From positions 682,001 through 746,000 of the forward strand of contig NZ_JAHPZX010000003.1 of assembly GCF_021325795.1 (NCBI RefSeq): a stretch of 64,000 bases of DNA, written 5' to 3'. Origin of the DNA: Bordetella sp. LUAb4 (GTDB lineage Bacteria; Pseudomonadota; Gammaproteobacteria; Burkholderiales; Burkholderiaceae_B). How positions within the stretch are numbered: position 1 is the first letter of the stretch; every line of letters starts with the position of its first letter. The notes beneath the pieces were generated by a model. That model searched no databases. It saw only the letters and a program-made list of their open reading frames with translations, and was not told the DNA's origin. Below, piece after piece: positions 44,993-52,860 of the stretch. A program made the position numbers and the translations under genes.

Positions 44993-47737
44993 ATGAAGAC
45001 TTGGATCAAACGCATCGTATTGGCCCTGGCCATTCTGGTGGCGGTGATAGTGGCCGCCACGGCGGTGTTCGTCCTGACATTCGATCCGAACGCCTACAAG
45101 GCGCGGCTGCAGGAGATGGTCAGCCAGCGCTTTCACCGCACGCTGATCATCGATGGCGACATCGACATGACCTTGTTCCCCTCGCTGGGGCTGACCCTGC
45201 AGGGCGTATCGCTGACGGAACCCGGCCGGGACGAACTGTTCGCGTCGATCGAAGATGCCCGGATTTCCGTCGCCATCTGGCCGCTGTTGTCCAAGACCCT
45301 GGTCATCGACCATTTGACCGTCAGTGGCGTCAAGGCGCGCGTGGTGCGGGACAAGCAAGGGCGCTTCAATTTCCAGGATCTGATCGGCGGAGCGGGTCGG
45401 GCGGCGGCGGGTGATCTGCCCGCACCGGGCACTGCCGCGCCTTCCGCGGCTACACCGGATAGCGCTCAGACGAGCAGTCCGGCAGCAACCCCGGCATCGA
45501 CCCCGGCGCCCGGCGCCGCCCAGGCCACTGCCGGCGCCGCCGCCGGCCTGGGCCAGAGCGCGGCCGAAGCCAGCGGCGCGTCCCCCATGGTCGGTGGCAT
45601 GCGCATCGACATTGCCGGCGTCGACCTGAAGGACGGCGAATTGCAGTTGCAGGATGATCGGGCGGGGCTGGCGCTTGCCGTGACGCAGCTGGAAGCGACT
45701 ACCGGCCGCGTCACGTATGACCGGGCTTTCCCGGTCAAGCTTTCCGCCCATGTGCAGGGCACGGCCCCGGTGGTGGATGCCGACGTGACCGGACAAGCGA
45801 AGCTGAGCCTGAATCCGGCCGGTCCCCGCTATGCCGCCGAAGACATGAATCTGCGCCTTAGCGGCCGTCTTGGCGACGCCCAGGCCAAGTCACTGACCGC
45901 GCGTGGCAAGCTCGGCTTCGATGGCGGCAAGCTGGATGCCGCCGGTCTGGAGCTGGTATTCGAAGGCGATCTGCACGATCCGGCGCGGCCACTGACCAAT
46001 GTCGAGGCCAGCATCGCGGCGCCCGCCTTGATGTTCGACCCGGCCAGGCATGAAGTGCGTATCGACAAGCTGACGGTGCGGGCCAAGGGCGCCGCGTCGC
46101 GCGGCCCCTTCGAGTTCGCGCTGGATGCCCCGGCCCTTAGCGTATCGCCCGCCGGTGCCAGCGGCGCGACGCTGGGTGGCAGGTTGCGGCTCAACGGCAG
46201 CGACAGCATGGACATCCGCTTCGGCCTGAAAGGGATAGGCGGTAATGCGGACGCGCTCAAGGTGGACGAGGTCAAGGCGGATGCCTTGATCTCCTTCGAC
46301 CCTCAAGCCGCGGGCCAGGCACCGGCCGCGGCGGCCCCGGTCCCGGCCCCGTCCTCGGCCAATAGTGGCGCCTCGGCGCGGCCGGGCGTCAAGCCGGGCG
46401 CACGCACTGTCGCCGTCAACCTGGTTTCGCCTTTGACGCTGAATCTGTCGCAACGCGCGGGCGCCTTGCCTGCCTTGCAAGGCAGTATCGCCATCGCCGA
46501 TCCGGGTCTGCCGCAAGGCGCCATGCAGATCCCGCTGACGGGTTCGCTGAGCGCGGATCTGGCCAAGGATGTGGCCGAGGCGGTGATCGATGCCCAGTTG
46601 GAAGGCGGCAAGTTCAATCTGAAGACCAGCATCGCACAACTGACCGCGCAGCCCGCCATCACCTTTGCGCTGGTGGTCGATCAATTGGATCTGGACAAGC
46701 TGGCCCCGGCGGGCGGCGCGGCGCTCAGTGTGCCGCGGGCGCCCGAAGCAACGCGGACGGGGCAGGGCAAGGGTGACGTGCCGGCCGCGGCCGAGGCGCC
46801 TGCCGCGGCCTCGCCGGCTGTCAAGGCGAAGGCCGCGGACGACCTGGATTTCAGCGCGCTGGTGGGGGCCACCGCCAAGGGCCGCATCGCCATCGGCAAG
46901 CTGGTGGCGCGGGGCCTGCGCGCCGACGACGTCAGCGGCAATGTGGCGCTGGCGCAGGGCAAGCTGGAACTCGGCGGCCTGTCCGCCGCGCTGTACGGGG
47001 GCAAGCTGGCGGGTACGCTGTCGGTCGATGCCGCGCACGGCAACGCCATGCATGCGCGTTTGAACCTCAACGGCGTGGCGCTGGGTCCCCTGCTGGTCGA
47101 CGCGACGGGCCGGCGCGCGCTGACGGGCACGGGCGACGTGGCGCTGGATCTGAAATCCCAAGGCGCCGACGTCAATGCCTTGAAGCGCCAACTGTCCGGC
47201 AGCGCACAGGTGCGTCTGCGCAATGGTGCCGTGCAAGGCATCAACGTGGGCCAGGTGCTGCGCGACGTCAAGGCCCTGGTCTTGTCCGGCAAGCGTCAGG
47301 ACAGCACCGAGGTGCAGGCCGACGCCAGCCGTGAGACCGAGTTCTCACGCATGGATGCGGACCTGGCTTTCGTCAACGGTGTCGGCACCTTTACGCAGTT
47401 GAATCTGGTTTCGCCCTTGTTCCGTGTGACCCAGGGTTCGCCCGCGCGCATCGATGTGGGCGAAAGCACCGTCGACCTGGTGACGCAGATACGCATCGCC
47501 GATCCCCCGCCGCGTAGCGAAGGGCTGGACGAGCTGCGCGGCCTGGGCGTGCCCGTGCATGTGCGCGGGCCTTATGACCATCTCAGCTATCGTGTCGACT
47601 GGCGCGCCATGGCGGGCGATCTTGCCGCCCGCGCGCTGCAGCGGGGCCTGAAGGACGTGTTGAAGCCGAAGAACGGCAAGTCGGAAGAACGACTCAAGGA
47701 TCTGGGTAAAGTACTTAAGGGAATCACGGGGAAATGA
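44993..47737 (+). CDS. AsmA-family protein
   Basis: The 914-residue protein has an N-terminal membrane anchor (IVLALAILVAVIVAATAVFVL) and the AsmA start FDPNAYKARLQEMVSQRFHR. It is followed by repeated beta-rich segments with a typical C-terminal AsmA domain (LSGSAQVRLRNGAVQGINVG). Several Ala/Pro linkers interrupt the beta domains. AsmA-like proteins are implicated in outer-membrane lipid homeostasis and bridge the periplasm. The next gene begins in an ATGA overlap with its stop. Confidence 0.9.
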   Translation: MKTWIKRIVLALAILVAVIVAATAVFVLTFDPNAYKARLQEMVSQRFHRTLIIDGDIDMTLFPSLGLTLQGVSLTEPGRDELFASIEDARISVAIWPLLSKTLVIDHLTVSGVKARVVRDKQGRFNFQDLIGGAGRAAAGDLPAPGTAAPSAATPDSAQTSSPAATPASTPAPGAAQATAGAAAGLGQSAAEASGASPMVGGMRIDIAGVDLKDGELQLQDDRAGLALAVTQLEATTGRVTYDRAFPVKLSAHVQGTAPVVDADVTGQAKLSLNPAGPRYAAEDMNLRLSGRLGDAQAKSLTARGKLGFDGGKLDAAGLELVFEGDLHDPARPLTNVEASIAAPALMFDPARHEVRIDKLTVRAKGAASRGPFEFALDAPALSVSPAGASGATLGGRLRLNGSDSMDIRFGLKGIGGNADALKVDEVKADALISFDPQAAGQAPAAAAPVPAPSSANSGASARPGVKPGARTVAVNLVSPLTLNLSQRAGALPALQGSIAIADPGLPQGAMQIPLTGSLSADLAKDVAEAVIDAQLEGGKFNLKTSIAQLTAQPAITFALVVDQLDLDKLAPAGGAALSVPRAPEATRTGQGKGDVPAAAEAPAAASPAVKAKAADDLDFSALVGATAKGRIAIGKLVARGLRADDVSGNVALAQGKLELGGLSAALYGGKLAGTLSVDAAHGNAMHARLNLNGVALGPLLVDATGRRALTGTGDVALDLKSQGADVNALKRQLSGSAQVRLRNGAVQGINVGQVLRDVKALVLSGKRQDSTEVQADASRETEFSRMDADLAFVNGVGTFTQLNLVSPLFRVTQGSPARIDVGESTVDLVTQIRIADPPPRSEGLDELRGLGVPVHVRGPYDHLSYRVDWRAMAGDLAARALQRGLKDVLKPKNGKSEERLKDLGKVLKGITGK

Positions 47738-48120
47738 GCATGCCCATCTATCATCCGGTTGCCCATTGCGGCGGTACCGATAATCCGCAGGCCGCGCCGT
47801 ACGAGCGGCGCTGGCTGCTGGTGCATTCTGGCGGGCAATGGTTGACGCGCGGGATATGTCCGCGCCTGGCCGACATCACGGTGGAATTGCGTTTCGGCTA
47901 TCTGGTGATGCGCGCGCCGGGCATGCTGCGCATCGATATTCCGCTCGACGTCATCGAGGATGACGACAGCGTGCGCGAGGCCATCCTGGTGGGCACGCGG
48001 GCAGTGGATGTCGTGGACGAAGGCGAACTGGCTGCCGCCTGGGTGTCGAACTTCGCCGGCATTCCGTGCCGCCTGATGAAGGTGCATCCGGAGATGGAGC
48101 CGTTCGACTGGCCGGAATGA
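47734..48120 (+). CDS. Stand-alone MOSC N-terminal beta-barrel protein
   Basis: The 128-residue protein corresponds only to the N-terminal barrel that normally precedes a MOSC domain, with YERRWLLVHSGGQWLTRG, LVMRAPGM and WVSNFAGIPCRLMKVHPEM. The catalytic MOSC domain with its sulfur-carrying Cys is not encoded downstream. The start overlaps the AsmA stop (ATGA), so the two are coupled. Function is unknown. It is not obviously a truncated pseudogene, because the end falls at the domain boundary. Confidence 0.75.
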   Translation: MSMPIYHPVAHCGGTDNPQAAPYERRWLLVHSGGQWLTRGICPRLADITVELRFGYLVMRAPGMLRIDIPLDVIEDDDSVREAILVGTRAVDVVDEGELAAAWVSNFAGIPCRLMKVHPEMEPFDWPE

Positions 48121-48146
48121 TACGGATCGATGGCGTTCGACCGCGA

Positions 48147-49382
48147 TTAATCCTTCGCGGCAGGAACCTGAGTTGACGCTTGCCGCGCCGCACGCCGGCG
48201 CGGCGCCAGCAGGCCATGCGCCACCAGGCCGGCGGCCAGGCCCCAGAACGCCGAACCGATACCCCAGAAGCTCATGCCCGACGCGGTCGCCAGCACGGTG
48301 ACCAAGGCTGCCTCGCGGCCGTCGGCCGACTGCATCGCGCTGGCCAGGCCGCCCATGATGGGGCCCAGCAACGCCAGTCCCGCCAATGCGGCGATCAAGG
48401 CTGGCGGCAAGGCCTGGAAGAACACGGCGATGGCGCCGGCGGCCACGCTCAGGACCACATAGGCGATGCCGTAGGTGACGCCGGCCACATAGCGCCGGCT
48501 GGGCTCGGGATGCGCTTCCTTGCCCGAGCAGATCGCCGCGGTGATGGCCGCCAGCGTGATGCTGTGCGCGCCAAAGGGTGCGGCCAGCAGGCCCACGCCG
48601 CTGCTGACGGCGATGACGCGCGACGCCGGCACCTGATAGCCGGCCGCTTGCAGGATGGCCAGGCCGGGAAGATTCTGCGACGCCATCGCCACGACGAATA
48701 GCGGCAGGGCCACACTGATGGCGCCGCGCCAGGTGAACTCGGGCGTGGTCCAGACGAAGTGCGTCAACTGCCAGGCATCCGCGTCGAAACGCACCAGTCC
48801 GCGCGCCGCCGCCAAGGCGATACCGCAGGCCAGCACCGTGAGGATGGCGTAGCGGGGCGCCCAACGCTTGCACAGCAGATACGCCAGGGCCATGGGCAGC
48901 ACCAGCCAGGCCTGTTGGCCCATGGCGCCAAATACGCCGATACCGAAGTTCAGCAGCACCCCGGCCAGCATGGCGGCGGCGATCTGCGGCGGTATGCGGC
49001 GGGCGATGGGATCGATCCAGCCGAGCATGCCGCAGGCCAGGCCCAGCGCCGCCGCCAGCACGAAGGCGCCGACCGCTTCGCCGAAGGGGACGCCGACCAG
49101 CGCGCTGATCAACAGGGCCGCGCCTGGCGTAGACCATGCCAATACGATGGGCGCGCGCAGGCGCAGGCTTAGCCACGCACCGCCCAGGCCCAATGCCAGG
49201 CAGATGGAGCCCAGCCAGGAACCGATGTGGGCCGCATCCAGGCCCGCGCTATGGCCGGCCTGCACCATCAGCACGGCGGTGCCGCCGAAGCCGACCAGCG
49301 TGGCGACCAGGCCGGCAACGATGGCCGACGCTGATACGTCGCTGGGGCGGGAAGCGGGCAGGGAAGAGTCGGAAGACGACAT
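48147..49382 (-). CDS. benE: BenE-family benzoate/H+ symporter
   Basis: The protein has 411 residues from the ATG at 49382 and about 12 membrane helices. Family-like segments include LSLRLRAPIVLAWSTPGAAL, IDPIARRIPPQIAAAMLAGV, NLPGLAILQAAGYQVPASRV and APFGAHSITLAAITAAICSG. BenE proteins import benzoate with protons, but no benzoate catabolic genes are nearby, so the real substrate is uncertain. It lies 23 bp downstream of the ferredoxin gene on the same strand. Confidence 0.9.
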   Translation of the reverse strand: MSSSDSSLPASRPSDVSASAIVAGLVATLVGFGGTAVLMVQAGHSAGLDAAHIGSWLGSICLALGLGGAWLSLRLRAPIVLAWSTPGAALLISALVGVPFGEAVGAFVLAAALGLACGMLGWIDPIARRIPPQIAAAMLAGVLLNFGIGVFGAMGQQAWLVLPMALAYLLCKRWAPRYAILTVLACGIALAAARGLVRFDADAWQLTHFVWTTPEFTWRGAISVALPLFVVAMASQNLPGLAILQAAGYQVPASRVIAVSSGVGLLAAPFGAHSITLAAITAAICSGKEAHPEPSRRYVAGVTYGIAYVVLSVAAGAIAVFFQALPPALIAALAGLALLGPIMGGLASAMQSADGREAALVTVLATASGMSFWGIGSAFWGLAAGLVAHGLLAPRRRAARQASTQVPAAKD

Positions 49383-49405
49383 GCGGGCAGCGGGGCGCGA
49401 CCGGG

Positions 49406-49657
49406 TCAACGCGGCGCCGTCAGGCGATAGAACTTGGCCATCAAGGCCTCTTGGCCTTCGTGCCATTGGGGATGCAGTTCGATGCACTCCACGGGACAGA
49501 CGACCTTGCATTGCGGCTCATCGTGATGGCCGACGCATTCGGTGCATTTGTCCGGGTCGATGACGTAGTAGTCCTCGCCCATGGAGATTGCTTCGTTCGG
49601 GCACTGGGGCTCGCAAACGTCGCAATTGATGCATTCCTCGGTGATAGTCAGAGCCAT
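49406..49657 (-). CDS. YfhL-type 2[4Fe-4S] ferredoxin
   Basis: The 83-residue electron carrier has two cluster motifs: CINCDVCEPQCP, and a second CTEC with an eight-residue insertion before CKVVCP. This is the alpha-proteobacterial/YfhL arrangement. The start is set at MALTITEECINC. The bases just upstream are pyrimidine-rich with no close ribosome binding site. It stands next to coaD, as in many betaproteobacteria. Confidence 0.94.
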   Translation of the reverse strand: MALTITEECINCDVCEPQCPNEAISMGEDYYVIDPDKCTECVGHHDEPQCKVVCPVECIELHPQWHEGQEALMAKFYRLTAPR

Positions 49658-49932
49658 TGGAGAGGGGAGCCTGTATCTCCCGCCGGGGCGGGCAGGTCGC
49701 GGGCAAGTAAGAAGCCAAATGAAAGGCAATGCCGGGATTGTAATCCCGCTGCCATCCCGAGGCCCGGGCGACCCTGGCGCTGGAGGGGGCGGGGCGGCGC
49801 GATGCCCCAACCGCCATCGAACAGCATCGGGCCGGGTAGGCAGGGCCGCATGGGTCGGGCCGCGTACGCTGGGCCGCGAAGCAGGGGCCGCGGCGGCCTC
49901 GCCGTGCAGCCTCTGCGCGTCAACCGGCTGCT

Positions 49933-50436
49933 TCAGCCTTCCCAGGTCTGCTCGCGGCGCTGCTTGGCTTTCTCTTGCAGCCAGCGTTCCACCGAGGGGA
50001 AGACGAACTTGCTGACGTCGCCGCCCAGTTGGGCGATTTCCCGCACGATGGTGCCGGAAATGAACTGGTACTGGTCCGACGGCGTCATGAACAGCGTTTC
50101 GACGTCGGGCAGCAGGTGGCGGTTCATGCCGGCCATCTGGAATTCGTACTCGAAGTCGGACACGGCGCGCAGGCCGCGCACGATCACGCGGCCATTCTGG
50201 TCGCGCACGAAATCCTTCAGCAGGCCGCCGAAGCTTTCGACCCGCACATTGGGGTAATGGCCCAGCACCTCGCGCGCGATGGCCACGCGTTCGTCGATGC
50301 TGAAGAACGGCTTCTTGTTGCGGCTATGCGCGATGCCCACGACGACTTCGTCGAACAGTGTGGCGGCGCGCCGGACCAGATCTTCATGACCGCGCGTGAG
50401 CGGGTCGAACGTGCCTGGGTATACAGCGATGATCAT
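49933..50436 (-). CDS. coaD: Phosphopantetheine adenylyltransferase
   Basis: The 167-residue nucleotidyltransferase makes dephospho-CoA from 4'-phosphopantetheine and ATP. Visible are [17 protein letters not shown] with the T-x-G-H nucleotide motif, [20 protein letters not shown], and the C-terminal [17 protein letters not shown]. The ribosome binding site is GAGGGAG. It follows rsmD on the same strand after 53 bp. Confidence 0.96.
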   Translation of the reverse strand: MIIAVYPGTFDPLTRGHEDLVRRAATLFDEVVVGIAHSRNKKPFFSIDERVAIAREVLGHYPNVRVESFGGLLKDFVRDQNGRVIVRGLRAVSDFEYEFQMAGMNRHLLPDVETLFMTPSDQYQFISGTIVREIAQLGGDVSKFVFPSVERWLQEKAKQRREQTWEG

Positions 50437-50489
50437 GCGAACTCCCTCGTTTTATAGGTATGTCACCTCTCCGAACGGCGATTATTGAC

Positions 50490-51056
50490 CTATTTCCGCA
50501 ATGCAGCAAATTGCAGGAGGTGGTAGTGGACCGCACCGGCCTTGTCCTGACGCAATATTTCGAAATTTTCCGGGGCTTCCAGGGCGGTTTCGCTCTCGGC
50601 GTAGACCAGGGCATTGTCGGTCAGGATGCCCGGTAGCAGGGGCCAGATGCGGGGCAGCCAGGCCTGGGCGAAGGGCGGGTCCAGCAGGACCAGGTCGTAA
50701 CGGGTGGCGTCCATGCGGCGCAGGGTGTCCAGGGCGTCGCCGGCGTGGATGCGGATCTGCTTGGCGTCGAGTTTGTCGCGCACCGTCCGCAGCGCGGACA
50801 GGGCGGCGCGGTCGCGTTCCACCATCTGCACGTGGCCGGCGCCGCGCGAGGCGGCTTCGAAGCCTAGTGCGCCGCTGCCGGCGAAGAGGTCCAGCACCGA
50901 TTTGTCGTCGTAGCGGTGGTCCCAGAAGTAGTTCAGCCAGTTGAACAGGGTCTCTCGGACGCGGTCGGGCGTGGGGCGCAAGCCGTCCGCGTCGACGACG
51001 GCGATGGGGGTGCGTCGGTAGGAGCCACCGACGATGCGAATATACTTGTTCACCAT
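50490..51056 (-). CDS. rsmD: 16S rRNA m2G966 methyltransferase RsmD
   Basis: The protein has 188 residues from the ATG at 51056, MVNKYIRIVGGSYRRTPI; a TTG eight codons upstream is less likely. It shows RPTPDRVRETLFNWL, the SAM-binding LDLFAGSGALGFEAASRG, and the catalytic LLDPPF. The ATG shares two bases with the ATG of the divergent ftsY gene, leaving no spacer between the genes. Confidence 0.93.
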   Translation of the reverse strand: MVNKYIRIVGGSYRRTPIAVVDADGLRPTPDRVRETLFNWLNYFWDHRYDDKSVLDLFAGSGALGFEAASRGAGHVQMVERDRAALSALRTVRDKLDAKQIRIHAGDALDTLRRMDATRYDLVLLDPPFAQAWLPRIWPLLPGILTDNALVYAESETALEAPENFEILRQDKAGAVHYHLLQFAALRK

Positions 51057-52716
51057 GTTTGAAAAATTCAACTTCTTCAAGAAAAAAAAGCCCGAGCCGG
51101 CTGTTCAAGCGCCCGCCGAGCCAGTAGCCGACGCGGTTCCCGCGTCTGTTCCCACGCCCATTCCCGCGCCCTCCGCGCCGCCGGCCCCGGCTTCGGCCCC
51201 GACTTCGGCCCCGACCCCGGTTCCGGCCGAGCCCGTCGCCGAGCGGCCTGCACAGCCAGTGGCGCCGCCGCCCGCGCCTGTTGCCGAGCCGCCGCTGCCA
51301 GCGGTTACGCTGCCCGCGCCTGCTGCTCAGCCGCCGCTGCCGGCCGTCACTTCGCCCGCGCCAACTGCCGAGCGGCCATTGCCGCCTGTGACGGCGCCCG
51401 CACCGGTCTCCGCCCCTGGCTCCGCGCCGGCGTCGCCGCCCGTCGTGCGTCCGGACTCTTTCCTGGGGACAGCGGCTATAGCCACACCGGCATCGGCATC
51501 GGCACAGCCTACGCCATTCGCGCCACTGTCGGCAACGCCTGCACCCGCTAACGCCAGGTCGGCGAGTTCGCCGGCCCCGCAGGTTCCGCCCCCCTATGTG
51601 CCGCCACAGGCGGCCCCGCAACCGCAGCCCGCTTCGCAGCCACAACCTGCTTCGCAGCCGCAACCTGCTTCGCAGCCGCAACCTGCTTCGCAGCCGCAAC
51701 CTGCTTCGCAGCCACAACCTGCTTCGCAGCCACAGCCCGCTCCGCAACCACAACCCGCTCCGCAGCCGCAGCCCGAGCCTGCGCCGCAGCCGGCGCCCGT
51801 CAAATCCTCCTGGCTGAGCCGCCTGAAGCAAGGGCTTTCGCGCACCGGGCAGAGCATCGGCGGGCTATTCGTCGGCGTGAAGGTCGACGAGAACCTGTTC
51901 GAGGAACTGGAATCGGCGCTCATTATGGCCGATGCGGGCCTGGAGGCGACCGAGAAGCTGCTCACTGCCCTGCGTGCCAGGGTCAAGAAAGACCGTATCG
52001 AAGACCCCGCCAAAGTGCGCGATGCCTTGCGTGAACTGCTGGCCGATCATCTTCGCCCGCTGGAACGCCGCTTCGACCTGACCCGCGCCAAGCCCCTGGT
52101 GGTGATGATCGCCGGCGTCAACGGTGCCGGCAAAACGACGTCCATCGGCAAGCTGGCCTTCACCTTCCAGCAGCAAGGCGCCAGCGTGCTGCTGGCCGCC
52201 GGCGACACCTTCCGCGCCGCTGCCCGTGAGCAGTTGATGCAATGGGGCGCCCGCAACAACGTGACCGTCATCGCGCAGGACGGCGGCGACCCGGCCGCCG
52301 TCGCCTTCGATGCCGTCAACGCCGGCCGCGCGCGTGGCGCCTCGGTGGTGATGGTGGACACCGCCGGCCGCCTGCCGACCCAGCTGCACTTGATGGAAGA
52401 ACTGAAGAAAATCCGCCGCGTCATCGGCAAGGCGGATGGTAATGCGCCGCACGAAGTGCTGCTGGTGATCGACGGCAACACCGGCCAGAATGCCCTGGCG
52501 CAAATCCGCGCCTTCGACGCGGCCGTCAACCTGACCGGCCTGGTGGTCACCAAGCTGGACGGCACGGCCAAGGGCGGCACGCTGGCGGCCGTTGCGGCCG
52601 GCAGCCAGGGCGTGCGCCCGGTGCCTGTCTATTGGATAGGCGTGGGCGAAGGCCTTGAAGACCTGCAGCCCTTCGTGGCGGATGAGTTCGCCAACGCGCT
52701 GTTGTCGGCCAGTTAG
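51055..52716 (+). CDS. ftsY: Signal recognition particle receptor FtsY
   Basis: The protein has 553 residues from the ATG at 51055 (MFEKFNFFKKKKPEP). A start at 51034 would add seven residues and has a GGAG 9 nt upstream, but would run inside rsmD. The N-terminal region to about residue 245 is Pro/Ala-rich with a tandem PASQPQ repeat. It is followed by the N domain (WLSRLKQGLSRTG) and the GTPase domain with GVNGAGKTTSIGKLA, DTFRAAAREQL, DTAGR and TKLDGTAKGG. It docks ribosome-SRP complexes at the membrane. Confidence 0.95.
   Translation: MFEKFNFFKKKKPEPAVQAPAEPVADAVPASVPTPIPAPSAPPAPASAPTSAPTPVPAEPVAERPAQPVAPPPAPVAEPPLPAVTLPAPAAQPPLPAVTSPAPTAERPLPPVTAPAPVSAPGSAPASPPVVRPDSFLGTAAIATPASASAQPTPFAPLSATPAPANARSASSPAPQVPPPYVPPQAAPQPQPASQPQPASQPQPASQPQPASQPQPASQPQPASQPQPAPQPQPAPQPQPEPAPQPAPVKSSWLSRLKQGLSRTGQSIGGLFVGVKVDENLFEELESALIMADAGLEATEKLLTALRARVKKDRIEDPAKVRDALRELLADHLRPLERRFDLTRAKPLVVMIAGVNGAGKTTSIGKLAFTFQQQGASVLLAAGDTFRAAAREQLMQWGARNNVTVIAQDGGDPAAVAFDAVNAGRARGASVVMVDTAGRLPTQLHLMEELKKIRRVIGKADGNAPHEVLLVIDGNTGQNALAQIRAFDAAVNLTGLVVTKLDGTAKGGTLAAVAAGSQGVRPVPVYWIGVGEGLEDLQPFVADEFANALLSAS
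51620..51790 (+). repeat. 18-bp tandem repeat in ftsY
   Basis: About nine copies of an 18-bp unit close to CAGCCGCAACCTGCTTCG encode QPQPAS. The middle copies are identical or differ by one base and the outer ones drift (CAACCACAACCCGCTCCG). Confidence 0.9.
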
Positions 52717-52740
52717 TCCGCCTACATTATCCCGTTGCCC

Positions 52741-52828
52741 TGCCGTCACGCCGTCACGCCGTCATGGCGTCCCGGCGTTCAGGCGTTCAGGCATCCCGGC
52801 GCGCACGGCATCCCGGCGCGCACGGCGG
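52741..52828. repeat. Short direct repeats between ftsY and the RHS gene
   Basis: The convergent gap contains GCCGTCAC-type repeats three times, GGCGTTCA twice, and a longer unit (CATCCCGGCGCGCACGG) twice in tandem. They look like slippage products and encode nothing visible. Confidence 0.7.
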
Positions 52829-52860
52829 CGGTAATCAACCCGCCGTCGTGTTTGACCCAG

